NCBI RefSeq assembly: GCF_014145335.1
Contig: NZ_JACIVI010000001.1
Coordinates: forward strand, 1,178,001 to 1,242,000
Direction: 5' to 3'
DNA: 64,000 nucleotides
Origin: Aquariibacter albus
GTDB lineage: Bacteria; Pseudomonadota; Gammaproteobacteria; Burkholderiales; Burkholderiaceae_C
A program made the position numbers and the translations under genes. The notes beneath the pieces were generated by a model. The model saw only the letters and a program-made list of their open reading frames with translations. It searched no databases and was not told the origin of the DNA. This document shows, piece after piece, positions 53,311 to 61,962 of this stretch. Position 1 is the stretch's first letter, and the number at the start of each line of letters is the position of its first letter.

Positions 53311-55425
53311 ATGGCCACCCTCAAGCTCCCCCCCAAGTCGCCCCGTCCGCAAGCGGACCGGCGCCAGGACAAGCGCAGCCCCGTGCGCGGCATCACGCCG
53401 ACCGGCCGCCACCTGCACCAGAAGCACGAGAAGCAGCAGCGCGACGAGGCGCCGGCCCGCGTGTTGCCCGATCCGGGCCGTCCGCCGCGCGGTGATCGCC
53501 CGGCCTTCGGCGGCCCGCGCCGCGACGGCGAGGGCCCGCGCGGCCCGCGGCCCGAGCGCGACGGCGCCCCCGGTGGCTGGCGCGACGAACGCCCCCGGCC
53601 CGACCCCCGGGGCGAGCGCCCGCGCTTTGGCGGTCCGCGGCCCGAGGGGAGTGGCTTCCGCCAGGGTCCGCGGCCGGAGGGCGGCGGTTTCCGCCCCGGT
53701 CCGCGGCCTGAAGGAGGCGGTTTCCGTCCGGGCCCGCGCCCGGAGGGCGGCGGCTTCCGCGACGGCCCGCGTCGCGAGGACGGCGGCCCGCGCTTTGACG
53801 ACCGGCGCCGCAGCGGCCCGGGTGGCCCCTTCGGCGGCGACCGCCGGCCGGCGCCGCCGCGGGAGGCTGGCTTCCGCCCGCCGCGCGAGGGCGAGGGCAG
53901 CGGCTGGACGCCGCCGCGCGACGAGCGCCCGCGCGGCCCGCGCCCCGACCCGGCCTTCCGCCGTGCGGGCGAGGGCCCGGACGAGCGCCCGCGCTTCGGC
54001 CCCCGGCCCGATCACCGCGGCGGCCCGCAGGACCGCGGCCCCGGCCCGCGCTTCGAGCCGCGCGGCCCGCGGCCGGACGGCGAGCGCGGCGGCAACCGCG
54101 ACCGCTTCGGCAGCGAGCGCGGCCCGCGCCGTGAGGGCGGTTTCCGCCACGAGGACCCGCGGGCTTCGGGCGGCGATCGGCCGCGCTTCGGGGGCCAGGG
54201 TGGCCCCGGTGGGGATCGTCCCCGCTTTGGGGGCCACGGTGGCCCCGGCGGCGACCGGCCTCGCTTTGGGGGCCAAGGTGGCCCGAGCGGCGACCGGCCC
54301 CGCTTCGGCGGCCAGGGCGGCCCGGGGGGCGATCGCCCTCGCTTCGGGGGCCATGGCGGCCCCGGCGGGGATCGCCCGCGCTTCGGCGGCCAAGGCGGCC
54401 CGGGGGGCGACCGCCCGCGCTTCGACGACCGCGGCCCGCGCGAGGGCGGCCCGCGCTTCGATGCGCGCGGCGGCCGCTCGGACGGCTTCCGGCCCGATCC
54501 GCGTCGCGGTCCGCAGGGCGGGCCGCCGGCCCGCTCCGGCTGGCCGCAGGCGCCGGCCCCGGCGCGCGGCGGCTTCGGCCGCCCGGCTGCGCGGGACGAG
54601 GATGAGGACGACGACGAGTTCCCGGCCCACGCGCCGGGCTCGCTGCGCCTGTCCAAGCGTCTGGCGGAGCTGGGCCATGCCTCGCGCCGCGAGGCCGACG
54701 ACTGGATCGCCGCCGGCTGGGTGAAGGTGGACGGCCAGGTGGTGGACACCCTGGGCGCCCGGGTGCTGCCCAGCCAGCAGGTGGAGATCGACCCGCGCGC
54801 CCGCGAGCTGCAATCGCGCCAGGTGACGGTGCTGCTGCACAAGCCGGTGGGCCTGGTGAGCGGCCAGGCGGAGGACGGGCACCAGCCCGCCATCACCCTG
54901 GTGACGCCGGAGAACCGCTGGGGCGCCGATGCCAGCGGCATCGACTGGCAGGCCCACCACCTGCGCCATCTGGCGGTGGCGGGGCGGCTGGACGTGGATT
55001 CCTCCGGCCTGCTGGTGCTGACGCAGGACGGCCGCGTCGCGCGCACCCTGATCGGCGAGCGCGAGGAGGACGACGACAACGGCGTGGAGAAGGAATACCT
55101 GGTCCGCGTGGAATGGTTCGAGCGGCCCGAACTGGGCGCCGAGGCCGATCTGAAGACGCTCTTCCCCGAGGATCGCGTGCTGAGCCTGCGTCACGGCCTG
55201 AGCCTGGACGGCAAGGCGCTGCGGCCGGCGCGGGTGTCCTGGCAGAACGAGACGACGCTGCGCTTCGTGCTGCGCGAGGGCCGCAAGCGGCAGATCCGCC
55301 GGATGTGCGAGCTGGTCGGCCTGAAGGTGACGGGCCTCAAGCGCGTGCGCATCGGCCGCGTGGCGCTGGCCTCGTTGCCGCCGGGCCAGTGGCGCTACCT
55401 CGCCCCGTGGGAAAAGTTCGATTGA
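53311..55425 (+). CDS. RsuA/RluF-type rRNA pseudouridine synthase with a long repeat-rich N-terminal extension
   Basis: A 704-residue protein. The last 270 residues are a full RsuA-family pseudouridine synthase: an S4 domain ([21 protein letters not shown]), then [12 protein letters not shown], the catalytic Asp in [14 protein letters not shown], and [16 protein letters not shown]. The nearest type by motif is RluF/RluB. The first 430 residues are a disordered Gly/Arg/Pro/Phe-rich tail, with two blocks of tandem repeats. Short basic tails are common in betaproteobacterial members but this one is extreme. ATG 53311 was chosen over 53263. RGG-like tails bind RNA and can drive condensate formation, which is inference here. 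Confidence 0.88.
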   Translation: MATLKLPPKSPRPQADRRQDKRSPVRGITPTGRHLHQKHEKQQRDEAPARVLPDPGRPPRGDRPAFGGPRRDGEGPRGPRPERDGAPGGWRDERPRPDPRGERPRFGGPRPEGSGFRQGPRPEGGGFRPGPRPEGGGFRPGPRPEGGGFRDGPRREDGGPRFDDRRRSGPGGPFGGDRRPAPPREAGFRPPREGEGSGWTPPRDERPRGPRPDPAFRRAGEGPDERPRFGPRPDHRGGPQDRGPGPRFEPRGPRPDGERGGNRDRFGSERGPRREGGFRHEDPRASGGDRPRFGGQGGPGGDRPRFGGHGGPGGDRPRFGGQGGPSGDRPRFGGQGGPGGDRPRFGGHGGPGGDRPRFGGQGGPGGDRPRFDDRGPREGGPRFDARGGRSDGFRPDPRRGPQGGPPARSGWPQAPAPARGGFGRPAARDEDEDDDEFPAHAPGSLRLSKRLAELGHASRREADDWIAAGWVKVDGQVVDTLGARVLPSQQVEIDPRARELQSRQVTVLLHKPVGLVSGQAEDGHQPAITLVTPENRWGADASGIDWQAHHLRHLAVAGRLDVDSSGLLVLTQDGRVARTLIGEREEDDDNGVEKEYLVRVEWFERPELGAEADLKTLFPEDRVLSLRHGLSLDGKALRPARVSWQNETTLRFVLREGRKRQIRRMCELVGLKVTGLKRVRIGRVALASLPPGQWRYLAPWEKFD
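53632..53763 (+). repeat. Four 33-bp tandem repeats inside the pseudouridine synthase gene
   Basis: Units start at 53632, 53665, 53698 and 53731 and encode [11 protein letters not shown]-like 11-residue repeats. A fifth, diverged unit begins at 53764. Synonymous differences between units show that they are not all recent copies. Confidence 0.9.
54172..54405 (+). repeat. Six 39-bp tandem repeats inside the pseudouridine synthase gene
   Basis: Units start every 39 bases from 54172 and encode [13 protein letters not shown], with Gln or His at position nine and Ser in one copy. A partial seventh begins at 54406. Copy number is likely to vary between strains. Confidence 0.92.
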
Positions 55426-55468
55426 GCGGCGGCGCGGCCCGGCCGGGCCGGGGCACGGGGGGCGCGCG

Positions 55469-56482
55469 ATGAGGCCCGGCCTGCGCCTGGCCCTGGCCGG
55501 CCCCACCGCCAGCGGCAAGACGGCGGCGGCCCTGGCCCTGGCCGCGCGGCTGCGCGCGCGCCATGGCCTGGGGGTGGAGATCGTCAGCGTCGATTCGGCC
55601 CTGGTCTACCGCGGCATGGACTGCGGCACGGCCAAGCCCAGCGCAGCCGAACGGGCGGCGGTGCCGCACCACCTGATCGATGTGATCGACCCGGCCGAGC
55701 CCTATTCGGCCGCCCGCTTCGTGGCCGAGGCGCAGGCGGCGATGGCCGGCATCGAAGCGCGCGGCGCGCTGCCGCTGCTGGTCGGCGGGACGATGCTGTA
55801 TTTCAAGGCCTTGTTCGACGGCCTGGACGAGCTGCCGCCCGCCGACCCTGCGCTGCGCGCGCAGATCGAGGCCGAGGCCGCCGCCCGCGGCTGGCCGGCC
55901 CTGCATGCCGAGCTGGCGGCGGTGGACCCGGCCAGCGCCGCCCGCCTGGCGCCCGGCGACCGGCAGCGGGTGGGCCGCGCGCTGGAGGTGTGGCGGGCCA
56001 GCGGCCGGCCGCTGTCGGCCTTCCACAGCGGGCGCTTCGACAAGCCGGCCCGTGCCGACGGCGGCCCCGCCGACACCCTGCTCTTCAGCCTGGAGCCGCA
56101 GGACCGCAGCGGCCTGCATGCCCGCATCGGCCAGCGCTTCGAGGCCATGCTGGACGGCGCCCTGCCCGACGAGCTGCGCGCCCTGCGCGCCCGCGGCGAC
56201 CTGCACCCCGAGCTGCCTTCGATGCGCTGCGTGGGCTACCGCCAGGGCTGGGCCGTGCTGGACGCGCTGGCCGCCCAGGGCCACCCGGCCGCCGTGGCCG
56301 GCCCGCTGCCGCCGGCCGCCCGCGCCCGCTGGGCCGAGGAAGGCGCCGCCGCCACCCGGCAGCTGGCCAAGCGCCAGATGACCTGGCTGCGCAGCCTGCC
56401 CTGGCGCCGGGTGATCGCCGCCGAAACGCCGGCCGAGGCGGTGGCCGACACCCTCGCCGCCGCGCTGGACGCCGCCGGCTGA
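55469..56482 (+). CDS. miaA: tRNA dimethylallyltransferase
   Basis: Adds the dimethylallyl group to A37 of tRNAs that read UNN codons. The P-loop [11 protein letters not shown], the [17 protein letters not shown] block with the catalytic Asp, and [12 protein letters not shown] in the second half identify MiaA. The 337-residue length is normal. It starts 43 bases after the pseudouridine synthase stop. It converges on the cellulose operon. Its usual neighbour mutL is 5.5 kb away, beyond the island. Confidence 0.94.
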   Translation: MRPGLRLALAGPTASGKTAAALALAARLRARHGLGVEIVSVDSALVYRGMDCGTAKPSAAERAAVPHHLIDVIDPAEPYSAARFVAEAQAAMAGIEARGALPLLVGGTMLYFKALFDGLDELPPADPALRAQIEAEAAARGWPALHAELAAVDPASAARLAPGDRQRVGRALEVWRASGRPLSAFHSGRFDKPARADGGPADTLLFSLEPQDRSGLHARIGQRFEAMLDGALPDELRALRARGDLHPELPSMRCVGYRQGWAVLDALAAQGHPAAVAGPLPPAARARWAEEGAAATRQLAKRQMTWLRSLPWRRVIAAETPAEAVADTLAAALDAAG

Positions 56483-56507
56483 GGGCAAGGCGCCCGGGCC
56501 CGCCCGC

Positions 56508-58340
56508 TCAGCGCGTGCCGCCCGGCCAGGTGCTGTGCAGCACCGGCGTGCGGGGCTGGCCGTCGAAGAAGTACTGCACGTAGAGGCCGCCGGCCACGTC
56601 GTTGTAGTTCGGGCTGTATTCGGTGCGCAGCCAGCCGCCGGCCTTGAGCTGGGGGCTCATGCGCCAGGCGGCCGCGCCCTCCAGGCCGTAGGCCGCACCG
56701 GTGTTGCGCTGGGCCTCGTAGAAGCGGTTGCCGGTGCTGCGCTGCAGGCTGGGGCGGTTCGGGAAGTAGGGGCTGTCGTCCTCGCTGGCCATCTGCCAGC
56801 CCAGGCGGCCCTTGAGGCTCCAGACGGCGTCGCCGCCGTCGTGGCGCCAGCCGGCGGTGAGGCTGGGCCGGTAGTACTCGCGCGGGCTGAAGTAGCCACC
56901 GTGGCCGTAGGTGAAGCCGCTCAGGTTGCGCTGGTAGCCCATCACGAGCAGGTCGGCGCCGAGCTCGACCTTGTCCTGGTCCGAGCCGAGGTCCAGCGGC
57001 ACGCGCACGCCGGCATTGGCCTGGAAGCGGCGGTTGCTGACCACGTCGGTGCCGTTGAGCGTGCCGAACAGCACCGAGCCATAGGGCCGGAAATCGCCCT
57101 CGCTGGCATAGGCGCCCAGCTGCACGCTGTGGCTGATGACACCGCCCCAGGTGTCGCCGCTGACCGGATCGTCGAGGCCGGCATAGGAGAGCAGGCTGTC
57201 GGTGATGGGCCGGCGCGCCAGCTCCAGGCGCAGCGGCGTGCCCGGCGGCGACCAGGCCAGGCCACCCACCCAGGTGCTGAGCGGGAAGCCGAGCGGCGTG
57301 GTGCCCACGTCGACCTGCCAGCTGCCCTGGTCGAGCTGGAGGTTCAGCGCCAGGCCGGTGGCCGTGCTGTCGGGCGTGATCGGCGTGCCGATCCGGCCGA
57401 GGTTGGTGCCGACCAGGGCCGCATCGGCGCTGCTGGCCGGGCCGCCGGCATCGAGGTTGACCACGGTGGCCGAGGCGGTGACGCGGCCGACGCTGCCCAG
57501 CACGGTGGACGCCTCGGCGCGCAGGTCGACCTCGCTGAGCGTGCTCAGGCCTTCGGTGCCGGAACGCTGGCGGTAGGACGCACCGCCGTCGAGCCAGCCC
57601 GACATGCGGGCCTTCAGGTCGGCGATGCGGCGCTCGGTGTCCTGCCGCTCGCGGGGGCTGAGCGCGGGGGCACCGGCCGCCCGGGGGGCGGGCGCCGCGG
57701 CCGGGGCGGCCTGGCCGCCGGTGGGCGCCGGCACGGCGGCAGCCGGCCGCACGCCGTACCGCTCGGCCAGCGAAGGGCCGGGCGCCGGCGGGGCGGCCAC
57801 CGGCGCCGGGGCCGGCAGGTTGAGGCTGCGCGGGGCCACGGTCCGGGCCGGGGCTTCGGCCGCCTGGCGGACGGCGGACTCGGCGGGCACGACCGGGGCC
57901 GCGCCCCCCGGGTAGACGGCGGCGGGGGCCGCCGGTCGGGCCTCGATGGATTGCGCGCGCGGCGCATTGCCGGACAGCGCGGTGCTCAGGCGGTTGCGGC
58001 TGGCGGCCGGCTCGGCTGGCGCGGCCACCTCGCGCAGCGTGGGCTGGCCGGCACGCTCGCGCACGGTCTGGGCCTCGGCCGGCAGGTCCTCGCCGTTCAG
58101 GCTGCGGATCAGCGCGGCGCGCTTCTCGGCCAGCTGGCGACGCATGTCCTCGATCTGCCGGACCAGGCGCAGCTGCTGGTCGAGCTTCTCGTTCTCGGCC
58201 TGCATGGACATCAGCTCGTCCTGCAGGCGGCGGGTGGCGTCGTTGGCCTGGGTCGGCCCGGCCCAGGCGGCCGCCAGCGCGACCACGAGCAGCAGGGGGC
58301 GCGAGGGCAGCGGCGAAGGCGTCATGGGGCGAAGGCTCAT
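56508..58340 (-). CDS. BcsC C-terminal-type outer membrane barrel as a separate protein
   Basis: A 610-residue protein with a signal peptide (LLLVVALAAAWAGPTQAND), a coiled coil (about residues 35-70), an Ala/Pro-rich linker, and from about residue 235 a beta-barrel domain of the BCSC_C type. Typical barrel strands end with Phe or Tyr, and the last strand is GGLYVQYFFDG. In E. coli this domain is the C-terminal third of BcsC, where it forms the cellulose pore. Here it is its own gene, with ATGA overlap to the TPR gene before it. A second ATG at 58325 is possible. Confidence 0.82.
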   Translation of the reverse strand: MSLRPMTPSPLPSRPLLLVVALAAAWAGPTQANDATRRLQDELMSMQAENEKLDQQLRLVRQIEDMRRQLAEKRAALIRSLNGEDLPAEAQTVRERAGQPTLREVAAPAEPAASRNRLSTALSGNAPRAQSIEARPAAPAAVYPGGAAPVVPAESAVRQAAEAPARTVAPRSLNLPAPAPVAAPPAPGPSLAERYGVRPAAAVPAPTGGQAAPAAAPAPRAAGAPALSPRERQDTERRIADLKARMSGWLDGGASYRQRSGTEGLSTLSEVDLRAEASTVLGSVGRVTASATVVNLDAGGPASSADAALVGTNLGRIGTPITPDSTATGLALNLQLDQGSWQVDVGTTPLGFPLSTWVGGLAWSPPGTPLRLELARRPITDSLLSYAGLDDPVSGDTWGGVISHSVQLGAYASEGDFRPYGSVLFGTLNGTDVVSNRRFQANAGVRVPLDLGSDQDKVELGADLLVMGYQRNLSGFTYGHGGYFSPREYYRPSLTAGWRHDGGDAVWSLKGRLGWQMASEDDSPYFPNRPSLQRSTGNRFYEAQRNTGAAYGLEGAAAWRMSPQLKAGGWLRTEYSPNYNDVAGGLYVQYFFDGQPRTPVLHSTWPGGTR

Positions 58341-60847
58341 GGGGCATCTCCACCGGCGAAGGCCGGCAAGCGGACGGGTGCGGGAACGGGAGCGGCGGCA
58401 GGCGCCGCCGGGGCGTAGCGGCTGGCGGCCGGGGCGGCCCCGGGGGCGCCGCGCAGCACGGATTGGTAGCGCTTGAGCGCGTCGCCGTAGCGGCCGTTGG
58501 CCTCGTCGACCTGGGCGGCCAGGCCGAGGAGGCTGCGGTCCTCGGGGAACTGCTGCAGCGCCTCGTCCGCCCAGGCCGCGGCCTGGGTGCGGTCGCCCGC
58601 CCCCAGCGCGGCGCCGACGGCGGCCCGGTACTCGGCAGCGCTGGCCGGCGCGGGCAGCTCGCGCAGCAGGGCCAGGGCCTCGGCCGGCTGGCCAGCGGCC
58701 AGGCGCACATTGGCCAGCTGGCGCGGGTAGTGCGCATCGTCGGGGAAGAGGCCGCCGAGGTGCTCGTAGATCGCCGCCGCGTCGTCGGTGCGCTTGCGCT
58801 GCAGCAGCGTGCCGGCCTCGCGGTCGCCGCCGTAGCGGAAGAGCTCGCGCACCTGGCGGGCCTGGTCCTCGCTGAGGCCCGGGGTCTGGTACAGGCCGAT
58901 CAGGTTGCGGTAGAGCGCCGCGTCCTGCTTGCCCTCGTACTGCTGCCAGGCGGTCTTCAGCGCGATGTCGGCATTCAGCCCACGGGCACTGCCGGCGTCG
59001 AGGCGCTCGGCCGCCTTGCGGGCGGTGCTGAGGTCGCCCTGCTCCAGCGCCGCGCGGGCCTGGCTCTCGGTGCTGAGCTGGCGGAGCTGCGTGAACTGGC
59101 GCTGCTGGTCGGCGTCGAGCTTGGCCTCGCCCAGCCGGCCGAGCACGGACTGCATCAGGCCGGTCTCGCCCTGCTCGCGCAGCAGCCAGGCGAGCTGGAG
59201 CTGCTGGCCGGGCGTGGCCCCACGGTGCATCAGGAAGGCGCTGTCCAGGGCCTTGCGGCTGCGTTCGCGGTCGCCCAGCTGCTGCGCGGCCTGGGCCAGG
59301 GTGAGCTGGTGGCCGATCTGGCGATCCAGGCTGCTGCGCACCTTGGCCGGCATGCGGCGCTCGCTGGCCAGCAGGGTCTCGTACTGGCCGGCCTGCGCGA
59401 GCAGGTCGTTCTGCGTCTGCCACAGGCCGAGGTTCTCCGGCTGCAGCTGCAGCGCACGGCCCAGGGTTTCCAGCGCGCCCTCGCGCTCGCCGCTGGCGGA
59501 TTGCGCGCGGGCCAGGCCGCTGAGCACGTCGATCTGGTTGGGCAGCAGCTCGTCGGCGCGGCGGTAGTAGCGCAGGGCCTCGCGCGAGCGACCGGCCTCG
59601 GCCTCGGCGCCGGCGATCTCGAGCGCGCCGTAGCCCATGGCCTCGCGCATGCGGCCCTCGGTCTTGGGCGAGGCGGGCAGGCGGTCGAACAGGTCGAGCG
59701 CATCCGGGTAGCGGCGCTGGGCCATGCGGACTTCGGCCAGGCCCTCGATGTAGGCGGGCACCTCGGGATTGCGGCCGCTCAGGCTGAGGAAGTGGCGCTC
59801 GGCTTCGTCCAGCTTGCCCGTGCGCAGCGCGGCATAGCCGGCCTGCACCTCGCTGCCCTCGGCGCCGGCGGCGTGGACCGGCGTGCGCTGCGGCGGGACC
59901 AGGGCCTCGCGCGGCGCGGCAGGCGCGGATTCGACCGGCTGCACGCGGCGCGGCGCGGTGCGCGGCAGCGGCGGCAGCGCGCGCACGAGGGGCACCTCAG
60001 GGGCCGCAGCCGCCACGCGCGGGGCCTCGGTCACCCGGCGGACCGGCGCCGGGCGGGTCACCGGCGCGCGTGCGGGTGCCACGGCCACCGGGTTGGCCAC
60101 CAGGTTGGCCACGGGGTTGACGGCCGGCGGGGTGCCCAGCCTGGGCATGCCGCCGGGGATGCCCCAGCGCTTGGCGTTCGCGATCGCCTGGCGGGCGGCC
60201 GGGCCGGTGTCGTCGGCCCGGTCCTGCAGCGGCAGCAGCAGGCGCACGCCTTCGCGGCGGGTCGGGGCGTCGTAGCTCAGCAGCTCGCCCAGCACCAGCG
60301 CGTAGCGCGGCTGGTCGGGCTCGGCCGCGACCAGCGCACGCAGCCGGCGCTGGGCGGCGGCCTTGCCGCCGGGGGTCTTGGCCAGCGCCTTGAAATAGGC
60401 CTCGGCCAGCGCCGGCGCGGGCTCGGCACCGGCCAGCGCCTGGTCGTAGAGCTTGACGGCGGCCGCATGGTCGCCGCGGGCCTGGGCCCGGCCGGCATCC
60501 TGAATCTGGCCGCGGCCTTCGGCCGGCAGGGCCAGGCTCTGTTCCAGCCGGCCCAGCCAGGGCGAGCTGGGCGCCAGGTTGCGCAGGCGGACCAGCGCTT
60601 CCTGGGCGTCCTTGCGGCGACCGGCGCCGGCATCGAGCAGGCCGAGGCGGCCGATGGCCTCGGTGTCGTTGGGCTCGACGGCCAGCAGCTGGCGCCAGGT
60701 CTCGGCGGCCAGGTCGCCGCGGCCGCGGCTTTCCAGCGCCGCGGCCTTGTCGCGCAAGAAGCGCAGGTCCTCGGGGGCGACCGCCCGGGCCGCGGGCAGG
60801 GCCAGGGTGGCCAGCAGCAGCAGGGCGCCGAGTCGGGCCAGGCTCAT
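58337..60847 (-). CDS. bcsC: BcsC N-terminal-type TPR protein
   Basis: An 836-residue periplasmic protein with a signal peptide (LLLLATLALPAARA) and many tetratricopeptide repeats, for example LAAETWRQLLAVEPNDTEAIGRLG and ALRYYRRADELLPNQIDVLSG. A Pro/Ala-rich stretch at about residues 245-345 splits the repeats into two blocks. In ordinary BcsC the same region is followed in the same chain by the outer-membrane barrel; here the protein stops with an Ala/Pro tail and the barrel is the next gene. It overlaps bcsZ by four bases. The symbol reflects the BcsC N-terminal part only. Confidence 0.82.
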   Translation of the reverse strand: MSLARLGALLLLATLALPAARAVAPEDLRFLRDKAAALESRGRGDLAAETWRQLLAVEPNDTEAIGRLGLLDAGAGRRKDAQEALVRLRNLAPSSPWLGRLEQSLALPAEGRGQIQDAGRAQARGDHAAAVKLYDQALAGAEPAPALAEAYFKALAKTPGGKAAAQRRLRALVAAEPDQPRYALVLGELLSYDAPTRREGVRLLLPLQDRADDTGPAARQAIANAKRWGIPGGMPRLGTPPAVNPVANLVANPVAVAPARAPVTRPAPVRRVTEAPRVAAAAPEVPLVRALPPLPRTAPRRVQPVESAPAAPREALVPPQRTPVHAAGAEGSEVQAGYAALRTGKLDEAERHFLSLSGRNPEVPAYIEGLAEVRMAQRRYPDALDLFDRLPASPKTEGRMREAMGYGALEIAGAEAEAGRSREALRYYRRADELLPNQIDVLSGLARAQSASGEREGALETLGRALQLQPENLGLWQTQNDLLAQAGQYETLLASERRMPAKVRSSLDRQIGHQLTLAQAAQQLGDRERSRKALDSAFLMHRGATPGQQLQLAWLLREQGETGLMQSVLGRLGEAKLDADQQRQFTQLRQLSTESQARAALEQGDLSTARKAAERLDAGSARGLNADIALKTAWQQYEGKQDAALYRNLIGLYQTPGLSEDQARQVRELFRYGGDREAGTLLQRKRTDDAAAIYEHLGGLFPDDAHYPRQLANVRLAAGQPAEALALLRELPAPASAAEYRAAVGAALGAGDRTQAAAWADEALQQFPEDRSLLGLAAQVDEANGRYGDALKRYQSVLRGAPGAAPAASRYAPAAPAAAPVPAPVRLPAFAGGDAP

Positions 60848-61962
60848 CGTGCACCTCCGGTGCGCTGCAGCCGGCCCTGGACATCGAAGCGGTAGACACC
60901 GCCGAGATGGCCAAGCGCGAACAGCGCCAGGTTCTGGTCGTAATACATCGCGGGTTGGCCGTAGAGGCCGCTCTTCTGGCGCTGGCGCAGCACGTCCTGC
61001 CGCAGCGGGCCGTCCGGCAACCGCAACTGGCCGAGCAGCGGCAGCATGGCGGCACTGAAGCCGACCGGCCCCTGGCCGCGCAGGCTGCCGTCGGAGGGGT
61101 CGACCTCGCGCGGCACGTTGCCCTGGCGGGCCACGGCCTCGGCCATGCCCTTGAGGGTCTGGAAGATGGACGCGGCGCCCGGGCTGGCCGGGTCGGTGAG
61201 GCCGGCCCACAGGTAGACGCGGATCGCGTCATAGCTGCCGGTGCGGCCGCTGGGGGCGCCCTCGAAGCGCTGCAGCGCGGCGTTGTAGATCACCCAGTCC
61301 GGCGCCAGGCCGATGGGTGCCAGCCGGGCGAGGAAGGCCGGCATCGCATCGGCCAGGGCCAGCCAGGGCCCGGCGGGGTCGGCCTCGGCCAGGCGCAGCA
61401 GCAGCGGCAGCGTCAGGTAGCTGGGGTTGAGCAGGTAGCGGCCCTCGCCCTGCGAGCTGCCGACCCGGCCCAGCATCAGCGTCGGGCCCCAGGGTGGCAG
61501 CAGCAGCACCTCGTCGCGCGCGATCAGGCCGAGCAGGGCCTGACCGAGCTGGCCGTAGCGCGGCTGCTTCCACAGGCGCTCGGCCTCGATCAGGGCATAG
61601 GCCATCCACAGGTCGGCGTCGGCGGCGCTGTTCTCGTCGAGCACGCCCCAGCGTTCGTCGCCCAGGCGACCCCAGCGCCAGGCCGGCAGCTGGCGCGCCA
61701 GGTCGCCGGCGGCCAGGTTGGCCTGAGTCCAGGCCAGCAGCCTGTCGAAGGTGGCGCGGTCGTCGGCGACCAGCGCGAAGAACATGCCGTAGGCCTGGCC
61801 TTCGGAGGTCGTGACCTGGCCCAGCGGGTCGACCACGCGGCCGTCGGCGCTGACGAATTCCTTCTTGTACGAACGCCAGGTCGCCTGCCAGTCGGCCGAC
61901 GCGGCGGCCGGGGCGCAGCCCGGCAGCCACATCACCAGCAGCGCGAGGATCCACGCGCGCAT
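60844..61962 (-). CDS. bcsZ: Endo-1,4-beta-glucanase BcsZ (glycoside hydrolase family 8)
   Basis: A 372-residue periplasmic cellulase that trims nascent cellulose. A lipoprotein-like leader (LLVMWLPGCAP, Cys16) precedes the (alpha/alpha)6 GH8 domain. The catalytic acid is Glu54 in TTSEGQAYGM, and the conserved Asp is in GSYDAIRVYLW. A WRWGRLGDERWGVLDENSAADADLW segment also fits the family. Its ATG shares one base with the bcsB stop (TGATG), and its stop overlaps the TPR gene, so translation is coupled along the operon. Confidence 0.93.
   Translation of the reverse strand: MRAWILALLVMWLPGCAPAAASADWQATWRSYKKEFVSADGRVVDPLGQVTTSEGQAYGMFFALVADDRATFDRLLAWTQANLAAGDLARQLPAWRWGRLGDERWGVLDENSAADADLWMAYALIEAERLWKQPRYGQLGQALLGLIARDEVLLLPPWGPTLMLGRVGSSQGEGRYLLNPSYLTLPLLLRLAEADPAGPWLALADAMPAFLARLAPIGLAPDWVIYNAALQRFEGAPSGRTGSYDAIRVYLWAGLTDPASPGAASIFQTLKGMAEAVARQGNVPREVDPSDGSLRGQGPVGFSAAMLPLLGQLRLPDGPLRQDVLRQRQKSGLYGQPAMYYDQNLALFALGHLGGVYRFDVQGRLQRTGGAR

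Noticed and set aside
53632-54405. Tandem repeats considered as a CRISPR array
   Set aside because: Units are contiguous with no spacers and stay in one reading frame coding for peptide repeats.
53225-54724. 499-residue open frame overlapping the pseudouridine synthase gene
   Set aside because: Frame shadow of the repeat-rich tail; it is almost only Ala, Arg and Gly and ends inside the S4 domain of the real gene.
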